A stretch of 20,817 nucleotides of DNA from Thermoanaerobaculia bacterium (lineage in GTDB: Bacteria > Acidobacteriota > Thermoanaerobaculia > Gp7-AA8): NCBI GenBank assembly GCA_023700825.1, contig JAMPYE010000015.1, forward strand, positions 1 through 20,817, written 5' to 3'. Below are positions 13,429 to 20,817 of this stretch, in pieces; the stretch's first letter is position 1; each line of letters begins with the position of its first letter. Both the position numbers and the translations under genes were made by a program. The notes under the pieces were generated by a model. It was not told the DNA's origin, searched no databases, and saw nothing but the letters and a program-made list of their open reading frames with translations.

Positions 13429-14402
13429 GAGACAGCCGTCAGTCGCGCTCCCTCGATCACCGTCGCACGCCCCCAGGCCCCGGCATCGAACGGGAACCAG
13501 ATCGCGTCGCCGGTCATCCGAACGAACGACGGCGCGAAAGTGTCGCGCGCAAGGTCCAGCTCTGCAGGTGTCGATGCGCCGCCCATCGTGACGAGAATCC
13601 GCGCGCTCACCGTGTTGCGCGTCAGGCGGAAGGGGCGCAGGAGCGCGACGGCGCGCGCTCCGCGATGGCGGCGGCTGCGCGTCGGGGCCGCCCTGCGCCC
13701 CAGCTCCGCGCTCACGTGAAACCACGAAGGCACGGGCGCAATGCGATAGCTCGGGCGGTAGAGCGACGCAGCCGGCGCGGCGGCGATCTCCTCCGCCTCG
13801 ACCCGCGTGCCGACGCCGTCGAAAGGCCAGGCCGGATGCGTCGATTGCGTGACGCGAAGGCGCGAGCCCGCGACGAGCGCGGGATGCTCCGCCACGAAGC
13901 GCCACAACGCCGCCGCCACGCACGGCGAGAGCTCGACGGTGATGTCGGGCGGCAATGGGCCGGAGTCGGGAAGGCGGAGGGCATCGGCCGCTTCCATCGC
14001 CGCGTGCAGCGGCAGCGTCTCCGGGCTCGTCGCGCCGAGCTCGACGTCGACGCGGAGCGCGCGGTCGCGATTCACGAGCGCGAGGTGGGCGCGCGCGATC
14101 TGCTCGGTCCACGCTGCTGCCCGGCGGTCGCCTTCGAGCACGTGTTCCGCGAGGCCCGCGACGACGGTGAGCCGCTCGACCCCGACGCCGTCTCCTCCGA
14201 GCGCCGCGAGCCTGCGTGCGACGTCGGTCGCGCCGGCGACGTCGGGAGCGTGGGCGAGCGTCCTCTCTCCGCGGGACTCGGCGCGGAAGTGGCCGCGTTC
14301 GCGGGTCGCGATGCCGTGCTCGCGCGTGACCACGGTCGAGATCGATCGGCCGTTCCGCTCGATGCGCACCGAGTTGCCGCGCTTGGTGTAGGTTTCCTTC
14401 AT
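13425..14402 (-). CDS. TldE/PmbA-like protein (putative non-catalytic partner)
   Basis: A 325-residue protein overlapping the TldD-like gene by ATGA, so translationally coupled. It lacks an HExxxH site. The block THPAWPFDGVGTRVEAEEI (about two-thirds along) resembles the PFD-x-EG segment conserved in TldE/PmbA, and overall spacing resembles a shortened TldD/E fold. In E. coli TldD and TldE form a heterodimeric protease in which only TldD has the metal site. Similarity is weak and the sequence is rich in Ala and Arg, so the assignment rests largely on its coupling to the TldD-like gene. It is about 120 residues shorter than E. coli TldE. Confidence 0.6.
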   Translation of the reverse strand: MKETYTKRGNSVRIERNGRSISTVVTREHGIATRERGHFRAESRGERTLAHAPDVAGATDVARRLAALGGDGVGVERLTVVAGLAEHVLEGDRRAAAWTEQIARAHLALVNRDRALRVDVELGATSPETLPLHAAMEAADALRLPDSGPLPPDITVELSPCVAAALWRFVAEHPALVAGSRLRVTQSTHPAWPFDGVGTRVEAEEIAAAPAASLYRPSYRIAPVPSWFHVSAELGRRAAPTRSRRHRGARAVALLRPFRLTRNTVSARILVTMGGASTPAELDLARDTFAPSFVRMTGDAIWFPFDAGAWGRATVIEGARLTAVS

Positions 14403-15436
14403 CGGGGCCGCGCCACGAGTCCTGTCGCGATGCTGCCGACCGGCAGCGGTTGACCTTCGTCCGAGCAGATGACGCCGGGGTAACGGGCAGGTTCGCCGAA
14501 CCATCCCTCGAGCCGCGCCGCAAGCTCGCTGCGGCTCCCGCGCACGGTGAAACGCGGCAGCAGCGCGCGGTCGTTTCCTTCGACGAGCTCGGCGAGCGAG
14601 ACGCGGATCGCGACCTCGTCGGTCAGCGGATCCCAGCAGCCGTGCTCGACGAGCCGTACCTCGACGCGCGGCGACGGCAGAGGCATCGAAGCTCCCGACG
14701 CCTCCACGCTCAGGTTCGACATCCGGGTGATCGGCGTGTCGCGGAACGACCAGCGGCGCAGCGCCGACGGGCCGTCTCCTCTCGTCAGGTCGCGACGCGA
14801 GACCGGCCGCCCGCAGTCGTCCGCGCTCAGCCGGCCGATGGCGGTGAGCGACGGGTCGTCCAGAACCTCGAGCCACTTCGGCCACTTCACGCGCGGCGCC
14901 GCGCGCTCCGACGGATGGCCCAGCGCCTCGTGCAGCAGCACGGCGGCGCTCCCGCCCGCCCACGCGATTGGCAGGGCATCGCTGCGCGCCTCCCTCGCCG
15001 AAGGCCGCGCGAGCGTCGTCGCGAGCCATCGCAGGTCGGCGTGGAGTGACTCGGGCGTCGAGACGATCGAGACGTGCGCGTGGTCGTGCGCGGGAGCGGT
15101 GGTGACGACGAGCTCCGTGAGGCTCGTGTCGGCCTCGGCTCCGCGGTGGGCGACGACGCGACGACGCGAGATCGCATGGAATCGCCATCCGGCGTAGAGG
15201 TCGGGATCGAGGTCGGTCGCGGGAGCCGCGGGCTCGGGTGCCGCGAGAAGCTCGGCGACCAGAGGGGGCATGCCTCGCGTGAACGGCGTGTCGGTGGCGT
15301 CGATCTCGACCGAGCCTCCGCGGATCCGCGTGCGCGCCCAGCCGCGGTCGAAACGCGCGAGCTCGGTGACGAGCCTGCCGCCGCGGCAGAGCCGGCGTTC
15401 CTCGACGATCGACGACGCGAACCAGTTCTGCGTCAC
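14399..15436 (-). CDS. Compact TldD-like metalloprotease (peptidase U62 family)
   Basis: A 345-residue protein. HEALGHPSE (169-177) matches the TldD motif HEAxGHxxE, with both His as zinc ligands. Near the end CSDEGQPLPVG (Cys324) matches TldD's C-terminal Cys-containing GQ-x-PVG segment, which supplies the third ligand in E. coli TldD. The protein is therefore probably catalytic. It is about 135 residues shorter than E. coli TldD, mainly N-terminal to the metal motif. TldD/E proteases degrade unfolded peptides and mature peptides such as microcin B17. GTG 15436 has GGGAGAG upstream. It follows dnaB by 47 bp and overlaps the TldE-like gene by 4 bp. Confidence 0.78.
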   Translation of the reverse strand: MTQNWFASSIVEERRLCRGGRLVTELARFDRGWARTRIRGGSVEIDATDTPFTRGMPPLVAELLAAPEPAAPATDLDPDLYAGWRFHAISRRRVVAHRGAEADTSLTELVVTTAPAHDHAHVSIVSTPESLHADLRWLATTLARPSAREARSDALPIAWAGGSAAVLLHEALGHPSERAAPRVKWPKWLEVLDDPSLTAIGRLSADDCGRPVSRRDLTRGDGPSALRRWSFRDTPITRMSNLSVEASGASMPLPSPRVEVRLVEHGCWDPLTDEVAIRVSLAELVEGNDRALLPRFTVRGSRSELAARLEGWFGEPARYPGVICSDEGQPLPVGSIATGLVARPR

Positions 15437-15455
15437 GGGCGACTCTCCCGGAGCG

Positions 15456-15477
15456 GTGGAGGCGACTTCACCTCCAC
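15456..15477 (-). other. Small hairpin between dnaB and the TldD-like gene
   Basis: GTGGAGG (15456-15462) pairs with CCTCCAC (15471-15477) around an 8-nt loop. No T-tract follows on the minus strand. It ends about 20 nt before the GTG start at 15436, so it may reduce or process read-through from dnaB rather than terminate it. Confidence 0.4.
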
Positions 15478-15483
15478 AGGCTA

Positions 15484-16854
15484 CTAGACCGGCTCGGGCT
15501 CGTAGTTGAAAAACTTGGTCAGCTCGTGGCGGAACACGAGCTTGAAGTCGCCGATCGGGCCGTTGCGCTGCTTGGCGATGATGATCTCGGCGATGCCCTT
15601 TTCCTCCGAGTCCTTGTGGTAGACCTCGTCGCGATAGATGAACATGACGAGGTCGGCGTCCTGCTCGATGGCGCCCGACTCGCGAAGGTCGGCGAGCTGC
15701 GGCCGGTGGTCTCCCGTGCGCTGCTCGGGCCGGCGCGAGAGCTGCGAGAGCGCCATGACCGGCGCATCCATCTCCTTGGCGAGCGCCTTGAGGCCGCGCG
15801 AGATCTGCGAGATCTCCTGGTTGCGCGACTCGCTCCGCCCGCGGAAATGAACGAGCTGCAGGTAGTCGACCATGATCATGTCGAGCCCGTGCTCCATCTT
15901 GAGGCGGCGCGACTTCGCCCGCATCTCGAGGATGTCGATCGCGGCGCTGTCGTCGATCCAGATCTTCGCCTTCGAGAGCCGTGCCGACGCTTCCGCGAGC
16001 GCGTCCCAGTTCTTCTTCGAGAGCAGCCCCGAGCGGATCAGCTGCGTCGACACTCCCGCTTCCGACGAGAGAAGCCGGAGGCCGAGCTGCTCCTTCGACA
16101 TTTCGAGCGAGAAGATGCCGACGTTCTGCATCGGCTCGCCATCGCCGGGACGGGGGATCGCGATCGCCTCGGCGATGTTCATCATCAACGAGGTCTTGCC
16201 CATCGACGGGCGGGCCGCGAGGATCACGAGATCCTTGCGCTGGAAGCCGGAGGTCATCTCGTTGAGGCGGTCGTAGCCGGTCGGAATGCCGGTGATCAGC
16301 TTTCCCGCACCCTGCAGCTGCTCGATCGCGCCGAGGTTCTTCCGCGTGATCTTGTCGAGGCCGGTGAAGCCCTGGTCGGTGCTTCCCTCGGCGATGTCGT
16401 AGAGGTTCTTCTCGGCCGCGCCGAGCACCTCGCCCGGATCGCCCGGCGCGTCCATCGCCGAGCGCATGATCTGATTGCCCATCAGCGCCAGGCGCCGCAG
16501 CGTCGACTTGTCCTTCACGATGCGCGCGTAGCGCTCGACGTTCGCGATGTCGGGAATGCCGTTGACGAGCGAGGAGACATAGGCCGCGCCGCCGGCCAGC
16601 TCGAGTTGCGCCGTGCGCGAGAGTTCCTCGTGGACCGTGAGCAGGTCGATCTCGCGCGATTGCTCGGCGAGATTCTGGATCGCGGTGAAGATCACGCGAT
16701 GACCGTCGCGGTAGAAGTCCTCGGAATGAAGGATGCCGACCACCCGATAGAACGACGAGGCGTCGATCAGGATCGAGCCGAGGACCGACCGTTCCGCCTC
16801 CGGGTTCTGGGGCAGCGGCTTGTCGATCGCGAGCGTCAGAGGTGTGAATGCCAT
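15484..16854 (-). CDS. dnaB: Replicative DNA helicase DnaB
   Basis: A 456-residue hexameric helicase that unwinds DNA ahead of the fork and recruits primase. The N-terminal domain (about 14-120, PQNPEAERSVLGSIL) is followed by a linker and the RecA-like domain: Walker A ARPSMGKTS (214-222), Walker B MIMVDYLQL (326-334), the DnaB motif QLADLRESGAIEQDADLVMF (386-405) and the arginine-finger region KQRNGPIG (428-435). There is no intein, and length is normal. ATG 16854 fits the family start; Shine-Dalgarno complementarity is poor. A long open frame continues upstream to about 17916 but is antisense to the isomerase gene. A TATGAT element 73 bp upstream may be its -10. The TldD-like operon lies downstream. 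Confidence 0.97.
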   Translation of the reverse strand: MAFTPLTLAIDKPLPQNPEAERSVLGSILIDASSFYRVVGILHSEDFYRDGHRVIFTAIQNLAEQSREIDLLTVHEELSRTAQLELAGGAAYVSSLVNGIPDIANVERYARIVKDKSTLRRLALMGNQIMRSAMDAPGDPGEVLGAAEKNLYDIAEGSTDQGFTGLDKITRKNLGAIEQLQGAGKLITGIPTGYDRLNEMTSGFQRKDLVILAARPSMGKTSLMMNIAEAIAIPRPGDGEPMQNVGIFSLEMSKEQLGLRLLSSEAGVSTQLIRSGLLSKKNWDALAEASARLSKAKIWIDDSAAIDILEMRAKSRRLKMEHGLDMIMVDYLQLVHFRGRSESRNQEISQISRGLKALAKEMDAPVMALSQLSRRPEQRTGDHRPQLADLRESGAIEQDADLVMFIYRDEVYHKDSEEKGIAEIIIAKQRNGPIGDFKLVFRHELTKFFNYEPEPV

Positions 16855-17193
16855 CGGAGAAGGCCCGGCTCCGGGGCAGCGTGACGGCGCGTGACGCGCG
16901 AGCATCCTGTCCGGATCGGGAGGAGGATCATAATTGATTTTGCCCGCGCGTGGGGGAGTGGGGAACCGCCGATTTCCCGATCGCCGTCTTCCCGAATTCC
17001 CGGCGCGGGGAGGGCGCCTGCCGACGAGACCCCGGAAAGGCGGACCGAGGGAGCCGGGCATTCCGGAAACGGCGCGATTCCGCTCAGTCTCCCGTCGGAA
17101 TGGCCCTCCGGCGAGGGGTGTTCCGAGCGTCCGGTTGTGACCTTTACCTTGCCGGATGCGTCTCACTGGCGATTTGAACCACCTGGAGGATCG
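16855..17193. other. Divergent intergenic region, no gene seen
   Basis: 339 bp between dnaB and the isomerase gene. Open frames here (for example plus strand from 16891) are Arg/Pro/Ser-rich, have no recognisable motif, and look like random G+C-rich sequence. It presumably holds both promoters. The A+T-rich patch at 16927-16942 is the only obvious regulatory-looking stretch. Confidence 0.6.
16927..16932 (-). promoter_or_regulatory. Possible -10 element for dnaB
   Basis: TATGAT on the minus strand matches five of six -10 bases and is identical to the hexamer used for the EF-G-like gene. It lies 73 bp before the dnaB ATG. No matching -35 is visible. Confidence 0.4.
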
Positions 17194-18093
17194 ATGAAAC
17201 GGATGCTCTTCACTCTTGCTCTTGCCATGACGGCAGCAGGCGCTCTGGCACAGGGTGCCGAACCCGCGGAGGACAAGATCGTCGCCCGCGTGAACGGCGA
17301 GGCGATCACTGCCGACAAGTTCGACCATCTCTGGAATGCGCTTCCGCCGGAGACTCGCAAGAACTACGAACTGAACGGGGGCGGAAAGATCGGCTTCCTC
17401 GACAACTACATCGATCGCTGGCTCATCGTGCAGCAGGCGAAGAAGGAAAAGTTCGACCAGCGCCAGGACGTGCAGTACGAGCTCGAGCGCGAGCGGGAGC
17501 GCACGCTGATCAACCTCTACGTGCAGAAGGTGGTCGCGGCGGACGTCTTCTCGGAGGCCGAGCTTCGCCAGTATTACCAGGACAACCGCCGGGAGTTCGC
17601 GAGGCCGGAGCGCGTGAAAGCGCGGCACATCGTCGTGACGCCCCTGTCGATGCCGGTCTACAACAGCGCGAACGACGACGCGGCGACGGAAGAAGCGGCC
17701 GTGCAAAAGATCGAGATGCTCAAGAAGCTCCTCGCCGATCCGAAGGCGAGCTTCTCGGACCTTGCCTCCACCTACTCGGAGGATCTCTCCGCGAAATCGG
17801 GAGGAGATCTCGGCTGGGTCCAGAAGGGACGGGTCTCGCCGGCGCTCGACCAGGCGATCTTCGCCCTTCAGCCGGGAGAGACGTCGGATGTCGTGAAGAC
17901 CGAGTTCGGCTACCACATCGCGCGCTGCGATGCGCGCGAGCCCGCGGGGTTCACGCCCTTCGAGGAGGCGCGCCAGCAGATCGTCGACAAGATGCTCAAG
18001 GACCGCCAGGCGGACGTGATCGCGGCGGGCACCGCCCTGACGAAGGACCTGCGCCGGGCGAGCGCAATCACTGTGTATCGAGAAAACCTCTAG
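17194..18093 (+). CDS. Periplasmic parvulin-type peptidyl-prolyl isomerase (PpiC/SurA-like)
   Basis: A 299-residue exported foldase. The signal peptide is residues 1-19 or 20 (MKRMLFTLALAMTAAGALA, cleavage after AxA). Residues 26-135 form a helical SurA-N-like chaperone segment (VARVNGEAITADKFDHLW is typical). The parvulin domain is about 142-246: RVKARHIVV, then SGGDLGWVQKGRVSPALDQA and TEFGYHIARCD. There is one isomerase domain, unlike E. coli SurA with two. It would assist folding of exported proteins. GGAGGA 5-6 nt before ATG 17194 defines the start. A strong terminator follows, separating it from lolD. Confidence 0.95.
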   Translation: MKRMLFTLALAMTAAGALAQGAEPAEDKIVARVNGEAITADKFDHLWNALPPETRKNYELNGGGKIGFLDNYIDRWLIVQQAKKEKFDQRQDVQYELERERERTLINLYVQKVVAADVFSEAELRQYYQDNRREFARPERVKARHIVVTPLSMPVYNSANDDAATEEAAVQKIEMLKKLLADPKASFSDLASTYSEDLSAKSGGDLGWVQKGRVSPALDQAIFALQPGETSDVVKTEFGYHIARCDAREPAGFTPFEEARQQIVDKMLKDRQADVIAAGTALTKDLRRASAITVYRENL

Positions 18094-18118
18094 CCGTCAG
18101 CAATTGGTGACTTTCCGC

Positions 18119-18153
18119 GAGGCGGGCCGACGAGGCCCGCCTCGTTGCGTTTC
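18119..18153 (+). terminator. Terminator after the isomerase gene
   Basis: Perfect 10-bp stem GAGGCGGGCC (18119-18128), loop GACGA, GGCCCGCCTC (18134-18143), followed by GTTGCGTTTC, a weak T-rich tail. It lies 25 bp after the stop codon. Confidence 0.8.
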
Positions 18154-18183
18154 CGGGGAACGGGCGCGCTGCCGTCGGGGCCG

Positions 18184-18189
18184 TATAAT
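18184..18189 (+). promoter_or_regulatory. Consensus -10 giving a probably leaderless lolD mRNA
   Basis: Perfect TATAAT, ending 6 nt before the ATG at 18196. The expected start point, 7 nt after the hexamer, is the A of the ATG. No Shine-Dalgarno lies between. No -35 hexamer is evident. It is downstream of a terminator, so lolD needs a promoter here. Confidence 0.6.
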
Positions 18190-18195
18190 CGACGC

Positions 18196-18882
18196 ATGGC
18201 ATTCCTACACGCCCGCGGGCTGGCAAAGGCGTACGAGAGCGGGAACGTGTCGGTCGAGGTGTTTCGATCGCTCGATGTCGAGGTCGAGCGGGGCGAGATG
18301 CTCGCCGTCGTGGGGCCTTCGGGCATCGGCAAGTCAACGCTGCTGCATCTGCTCGGCGGGCTCGACCGCGCCGACGGCGGGACGATCGAGGTCGAGGGAC
18401 GGCAGTACGCGTCGATGTCGAACGACCAGCTCGCGCGGTTCCGGAACGACAAGGTCGGATTCGTGTTCCAGTTTCACCACCTTCTCCCCGAATTCACGGC
18501 CGAGGAGAACGTCGCGATGCCCGGCTGGATTGGAAGAATGGCCCGGGAGGAGGCGTTGCGAAAAGCGACGGCGCTTCTCGAGGAGTTCGGGCTTGCCGAC
18601 CGGGCGCGGCACTTTCCGAACCAGTTGTCGGGAGGCGAGCAGCAGCGGGTCGCGATCGCGCGGGCACTGCTTTCCGACCCGGTGTTGCTCCTGGCGGACG
18701 AGCCGACGGGCAACCTGGACGTGGAGACGAGCGAGAGAGTGTTCGAGGTGATGAGGAGCTGTCAGGCGAGACGCGGCCTAACCGCGGTGATCGTGACCCA
18801 CAACACGGAGCTCGCGTCGCGATGCGACCGGGTCTTCGAAATGAAGCGCCGGAGCCCTGCCGACCATGTTCGAGAAATATAA
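18196..18882 (+). CDS. lolD: Lipoprotein-releasing ABC transporter ATPase LolD
   Basis: A 228-residue ABC ATPase: Walker A GPSGIGKS (40-47), Q-loop FQF (91-93), the LolD-style segment HHLLPEFTAEENVAMP (94-109), signature LSGGEQQ (144-150), Walker B LLLADEP (164-170) and switch His202. The HHLLPEFTAxENVxxP segment is typical of LolD, separating it from MacB and FtsE relatives. LolCDE extracts lipoproteins from the inner membrane for delivery to the outer membrane. The permease genes (lolC/E) are absent here; upstream is a terminator and downstream is clpC. The last 17 bp overlap clpC in another frame. Mature lipoproteins such as the product at 1955-2581 would be cargo. Confidence 0.92.
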   Translation: MAFLHARGLAKAYESGNVSVEVFRSLDVEVERGEMLAVVGPSGIGKSTLLHLLGGLDRADGGTIEVEGRQYASMSNDQLARFRNDKVGFVFQFHHLLPEFTAEENVAMPGWIGRMAREEALRKATALLEEFGLADRARHFPNQLSGGEQQRVAIARALLSDPVLLLADEPTGNLDVETSERVFEVMRSCQARRGLTAVIVTHNTELASRCDRVFEMKRRSPADHVREI

Positions 18883-20817
18883 CGAGAAAGCGAGACGCGC
18901 GCTCTTCTTCGCGCGCTACGAGGCGTCGAAGCTCGGCTCGAGGGTCATCGAGTCGGAGCACATCCTGCTCGGCGTCCTCCGCGAGGGCGAAGACATCATC
19001 AAGGAGATCTTCTCCCGTTTCAACGTGAAGCCCGACCAGATCCGCCGCGACGTCGAAGGGGACCGGCTCTTCGTCGACCGAATCTCCTCGTCGGCCGAGC
19101 TGCCCCTCTCCGAAGAGTCGAAGAAGATCCTCGCCTACGCCTCGCACGAGGCGGAGTCGATGCTCCACCAGTACGTGGGGACCGAGCACCTGCTGATCGG
19201 CGTGATGCGCGTGGAGTCGTCGACCGCCGCGCGGCTGCTCACCGGCAAGGGCATGAACGTCTACGGCGTCCGCGAGGAGACGGTCGCGATCCTCAAGGAG
19301 CGAGAGGCGGACAAGCAGAAGAAGGAACTTCCGTTCCTGGCCGAGTACGCGCGCGACTTCTCGCAGCTGGCGCAGCAGGGGCAGTTCGATCCGCTGGTCG
19401 GCCGCGACAAGGAAGTCGACCGCATCATCCAGATCCTGTCGCGCCGGACGAAGAACAACCCGATCCTGCTCGGCGAGCCGGGCGTCGGCAAGACCGCGAT
19501 CGTCGAGGGGCTCGCGCAGCGGATCGTCGACGGCAACGTGCCGCTCTTCATCGCGAACCGCAGGATCCTCTCGCTCGACCTGTCGCTGATCGTGGCGGGC
19601 ACCAAGTACCGCGGCCAGTTCGAGGAGCGGCTCAAGGGGATCATCAAGGAGCTGAAGGAGAACAAGGACGTCATCATCTTCATCGACGAGATCCACTCGC
19701 TGATCGGCGCCGGATCGGCGGAGGGCTCGCTCGACGCCGCGAACATCCTCAAGCCCGCGCTCTCGCGCGGCGAGATCGCCTGCATCGGCGCGACGACGAT
19801 CCGCGAGTACCGGCGCTACATCGAGAAGGACCGCTCGCTGCTCCGCCGCTTCCAGGCGATCAACGTCGCTCCGCCTAACGAGGAGGAGACCCTTCAGATC
19901 CTCGACGGCGTCAAGGAGCGCTACGAGTCGTTCCACAAGGTGAAGTACTCCGAGGAGGCGATCCGCTCCGCGGTCTACCAGTCGAACCGCTACATCACCG
20001 ACCGTTTCTTCCCCGACAAGGCGATCGACATCCTCGACGAGGCCGGCGCGAAGGTGAAGCTCCGCCACGTCGCCGACACCCAGATTCTCCGCCGCCTCGA
20101 GACCGAGGTCCGCTCGGTCGTCAAGGACATGAAGAAGGCGATCTCCGACAAGGACTTCGAGCGCGCCGTCCTCCTGCGCGACCGCGAGATCGAGGTCAAG
20201 GAGGAGATCGAGCGCTTCAAGGAGGATCGCGAGGGCGAAGGCGAGCAGCTCATCGAGGTCACGCAGAGAGACGTCGAGGAGATCATCTCGTCCTGGACCG
20301 ACATCCCCGTGACGGCGCTCGAGGCCGACGAGGCCACCAAGCTGATCACGATGGAAGAGACTCTCATGCGGCGCATCGTCGGCCAGGACAAGGCGATCCG
20401 CGCGATCTCCCGCGCGATCCGCCGCTCCCGGCTCGGCGTCGCCTCGCCGAACCGCCCGATGGGCTCGTTCGTCTTTCTCGGAACCTCCGGCGTCGGCAAG
20501 ACCGAGGTCGCCCGCAGGCTCGCCGAGTTCCTCTTCGGCTCCCAGAAGCACCTCGTCCGCTTCGACATGTCGGAGTACATGGAGAAGCACGCGGTGTCGA
20601 AGCTGATCGGCTCGCCTCCCGGGTACGTCGGGCACGAGGAAGGGGGACAGCTCACCGAGCGCGTCCGGAGAAACCCCTACTCCGTCGTGCTGCTCGACGA
20701 GATCGAGACGGCGCACCCCGACATCGCGAACCTGCTCCTGCAGATTCTCGAGGACGGCATCCTGACCGACTCGCTCGGCAACCAGGTCGACTTCCGCAAC
20801 ACCCTGATCATCATGAC
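18866..20817 (+). CDS. clpC: ClpC-type AAA+ unfoldase, 3' end beyond window
   Basis: Partial: the first 650 residues are present and about 160-200 are missing. Residues 1-145 hold two ClpN repeats (FEKYNEKARRALFFARYEA, SEHILLGVLREGE, then TEHLLIGVMRVE). D1 has Walker A GEPGVGKT (203-210) and Walker B IIFIDE (270-275). A UVR-like middle segment follows (DKDFERAVLLRDREIEVKEEI, about 428-448), the mark of ClpC rather than ClpA or ClpB. D2 has Walker A GTSGVGKT (539-546) and Walker B VLLDE (608-612). It feeds substrates to ClpP. ATG 18866 lies inside the end of lolD with GGAG 11 nt upstream, implying coupled translation. It has no closed reading frame because the window ends first. Confidence 0.96.
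   Translation, partial: MFEKYNEKARRALFFARYEASKLGSRVIESEHILLGVLREGEDIIKEIFSRFNVKPDQIRRDVEGDRLFVDRISSSAELPLSEESKKILAYASHEAESMLHQYVGTEHLLIGVMRVESSTAARLLTGKGMNVYGVREETVAILKEREADKQKKELPFLAEYARDFSQLAQQGQFDPLVGRDKEVDRIIQILSRRTKNNPILLGEPGVGKTAIVEGLAQRIVDGNVPLFIANRRILSLDLSLIVAGTKYRGQFEERLKGIIKELKENKDVIIFIDEIHSLIGAGSAEGSLDAANILKPALSRGEIACIGATTIREYRRYIEKDRSLLRRFQAINVAPPNEEETLQILDGVKERYESFHKVKYSEEAIRSAVYQSNRYITDRFFPDKAIDILDEAGAKVKLRHVADTQILRRLETEVRSVVKDMKKAISDKDFERAVLLRDREIEVKEEIERFKEDREGEGEQLIEVTQRDVEEIISSWTDIPVTALEADEATKLITMEETLMRRIVGQDKAIRAISRAIRRSRLGVASPNRPMGSFVFLGTSGVGKTEVARRLAEFLFGSQKHLVRFDMSEYMEKHAVSKLIGSPPGYVGHEEGGQLTERVRRNPYSVVLLDEIETAHPDIANLLLQILEDGILTDSLGNQVDFRNTLIIM

Noticed and set aside
13315..14523. 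402-codon minus-strand frame containing the Tat-like end
   Set aside because: Upstream of 13428 it is an out-of-frame, Arg-rich shadow of the tldE-like gene. Only the final 37 codons are considered separately.
16890..17193. Longer isomerase start at 16891
   Set aside because: The extra residues are low-complexity, and a clear GGAGGA plus signal peptide mark ATG 17194.
16855..17916. N-terminal extension of the dnaB frame
   Set aside because: It runs antisense through the isomerase gene; DnaB homology begins at ATG 16854.
18494..20716. 740-codon minus-strand open frame
   Set aside because: It is the mirror of clpC and the lolD end, with low-complexity Leu/Asp/Arg composition and no recognisable domain.

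Overview
The window is G+C-rich, densely coding bacterial chromosome. It shows no tRNA, rRNA, insertion sequence, prophage or CRISPR array. Several genes point to a Gram-negative envelope: LolD, a Lol-type lipoprotein, and a secreted parvulin-type isomerase. The mix of a Hanks-type Ser/Thr kinase with a periplasmic helical region, an anti-sigma/STAS pair, an EF-G paralogue and ClpC would fit Acidobacteriota or a similar deep-branching phylum. That placement is an inference from gene content and style, with no marker gene to confirm it.

Layout. 1-119: degenerate 7-bp repeats and a leader. 147-2581 (+): lepA (EF4) and a lipoprotein. 2672-3492 (-): an RsbW-like ATPase followed by a STAS anti-sigma antagonist. 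3583-4740 (+): a secreted HExxH metallopeptidase. 4743-4883: an inverted pair of heptamer repeats between convergent genes. 4883-5188 (-): a small unknown protein. 5227-6303 (+): selD with an in-frame UGA that is best read as selenocysteine, followed by a SECIS-like hairpin. 6338-7419 (+): a zinc-ribbon/DUF2007 protein and a single-pass membrane protein. 7450-7950 (-): a 63-residue basic protein and a cold shock protein, each with its own signals. 8171-8896 (-): a SUKH (SMI1/KNR4-like) protein. 9051-11150 (-): an EF-G-like GTPase, divergent from a membrane Ser/Thr kinase at 11297-13261 (+). 13315-16854 (-): dnaB, then a compact TldD-like protease, a TldE-like partner and a 37-codon ORF resembling a twin-arginine signal; the last three are chained by 4-bp overlaps. 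17194-18093 (+): a parvulin-type isomerase. 18196-20817 (+): lolD overlapping clpC, which runs off the window.

Themes. Translation and protein quality control recur (EF4, EF-G-like GTPase, ClpC, PpiC, TldD/E-like, metallopeptidase), as does envelope biology (LolD, lipoprotein, PpiC, kinase). Most genes are familiar families. The points most worth a second look are: selD, which simple gene calling would truncate; two genes whose -10-like hexamer sits exactly 6 nt before the ATG, suggesting leaderless mRNAs; the compact TldD/TldE-like pair with its small downstream ORF; and the 7-bp periodic intergenic repeats. I see no defence island or clearly new multi-gene system.
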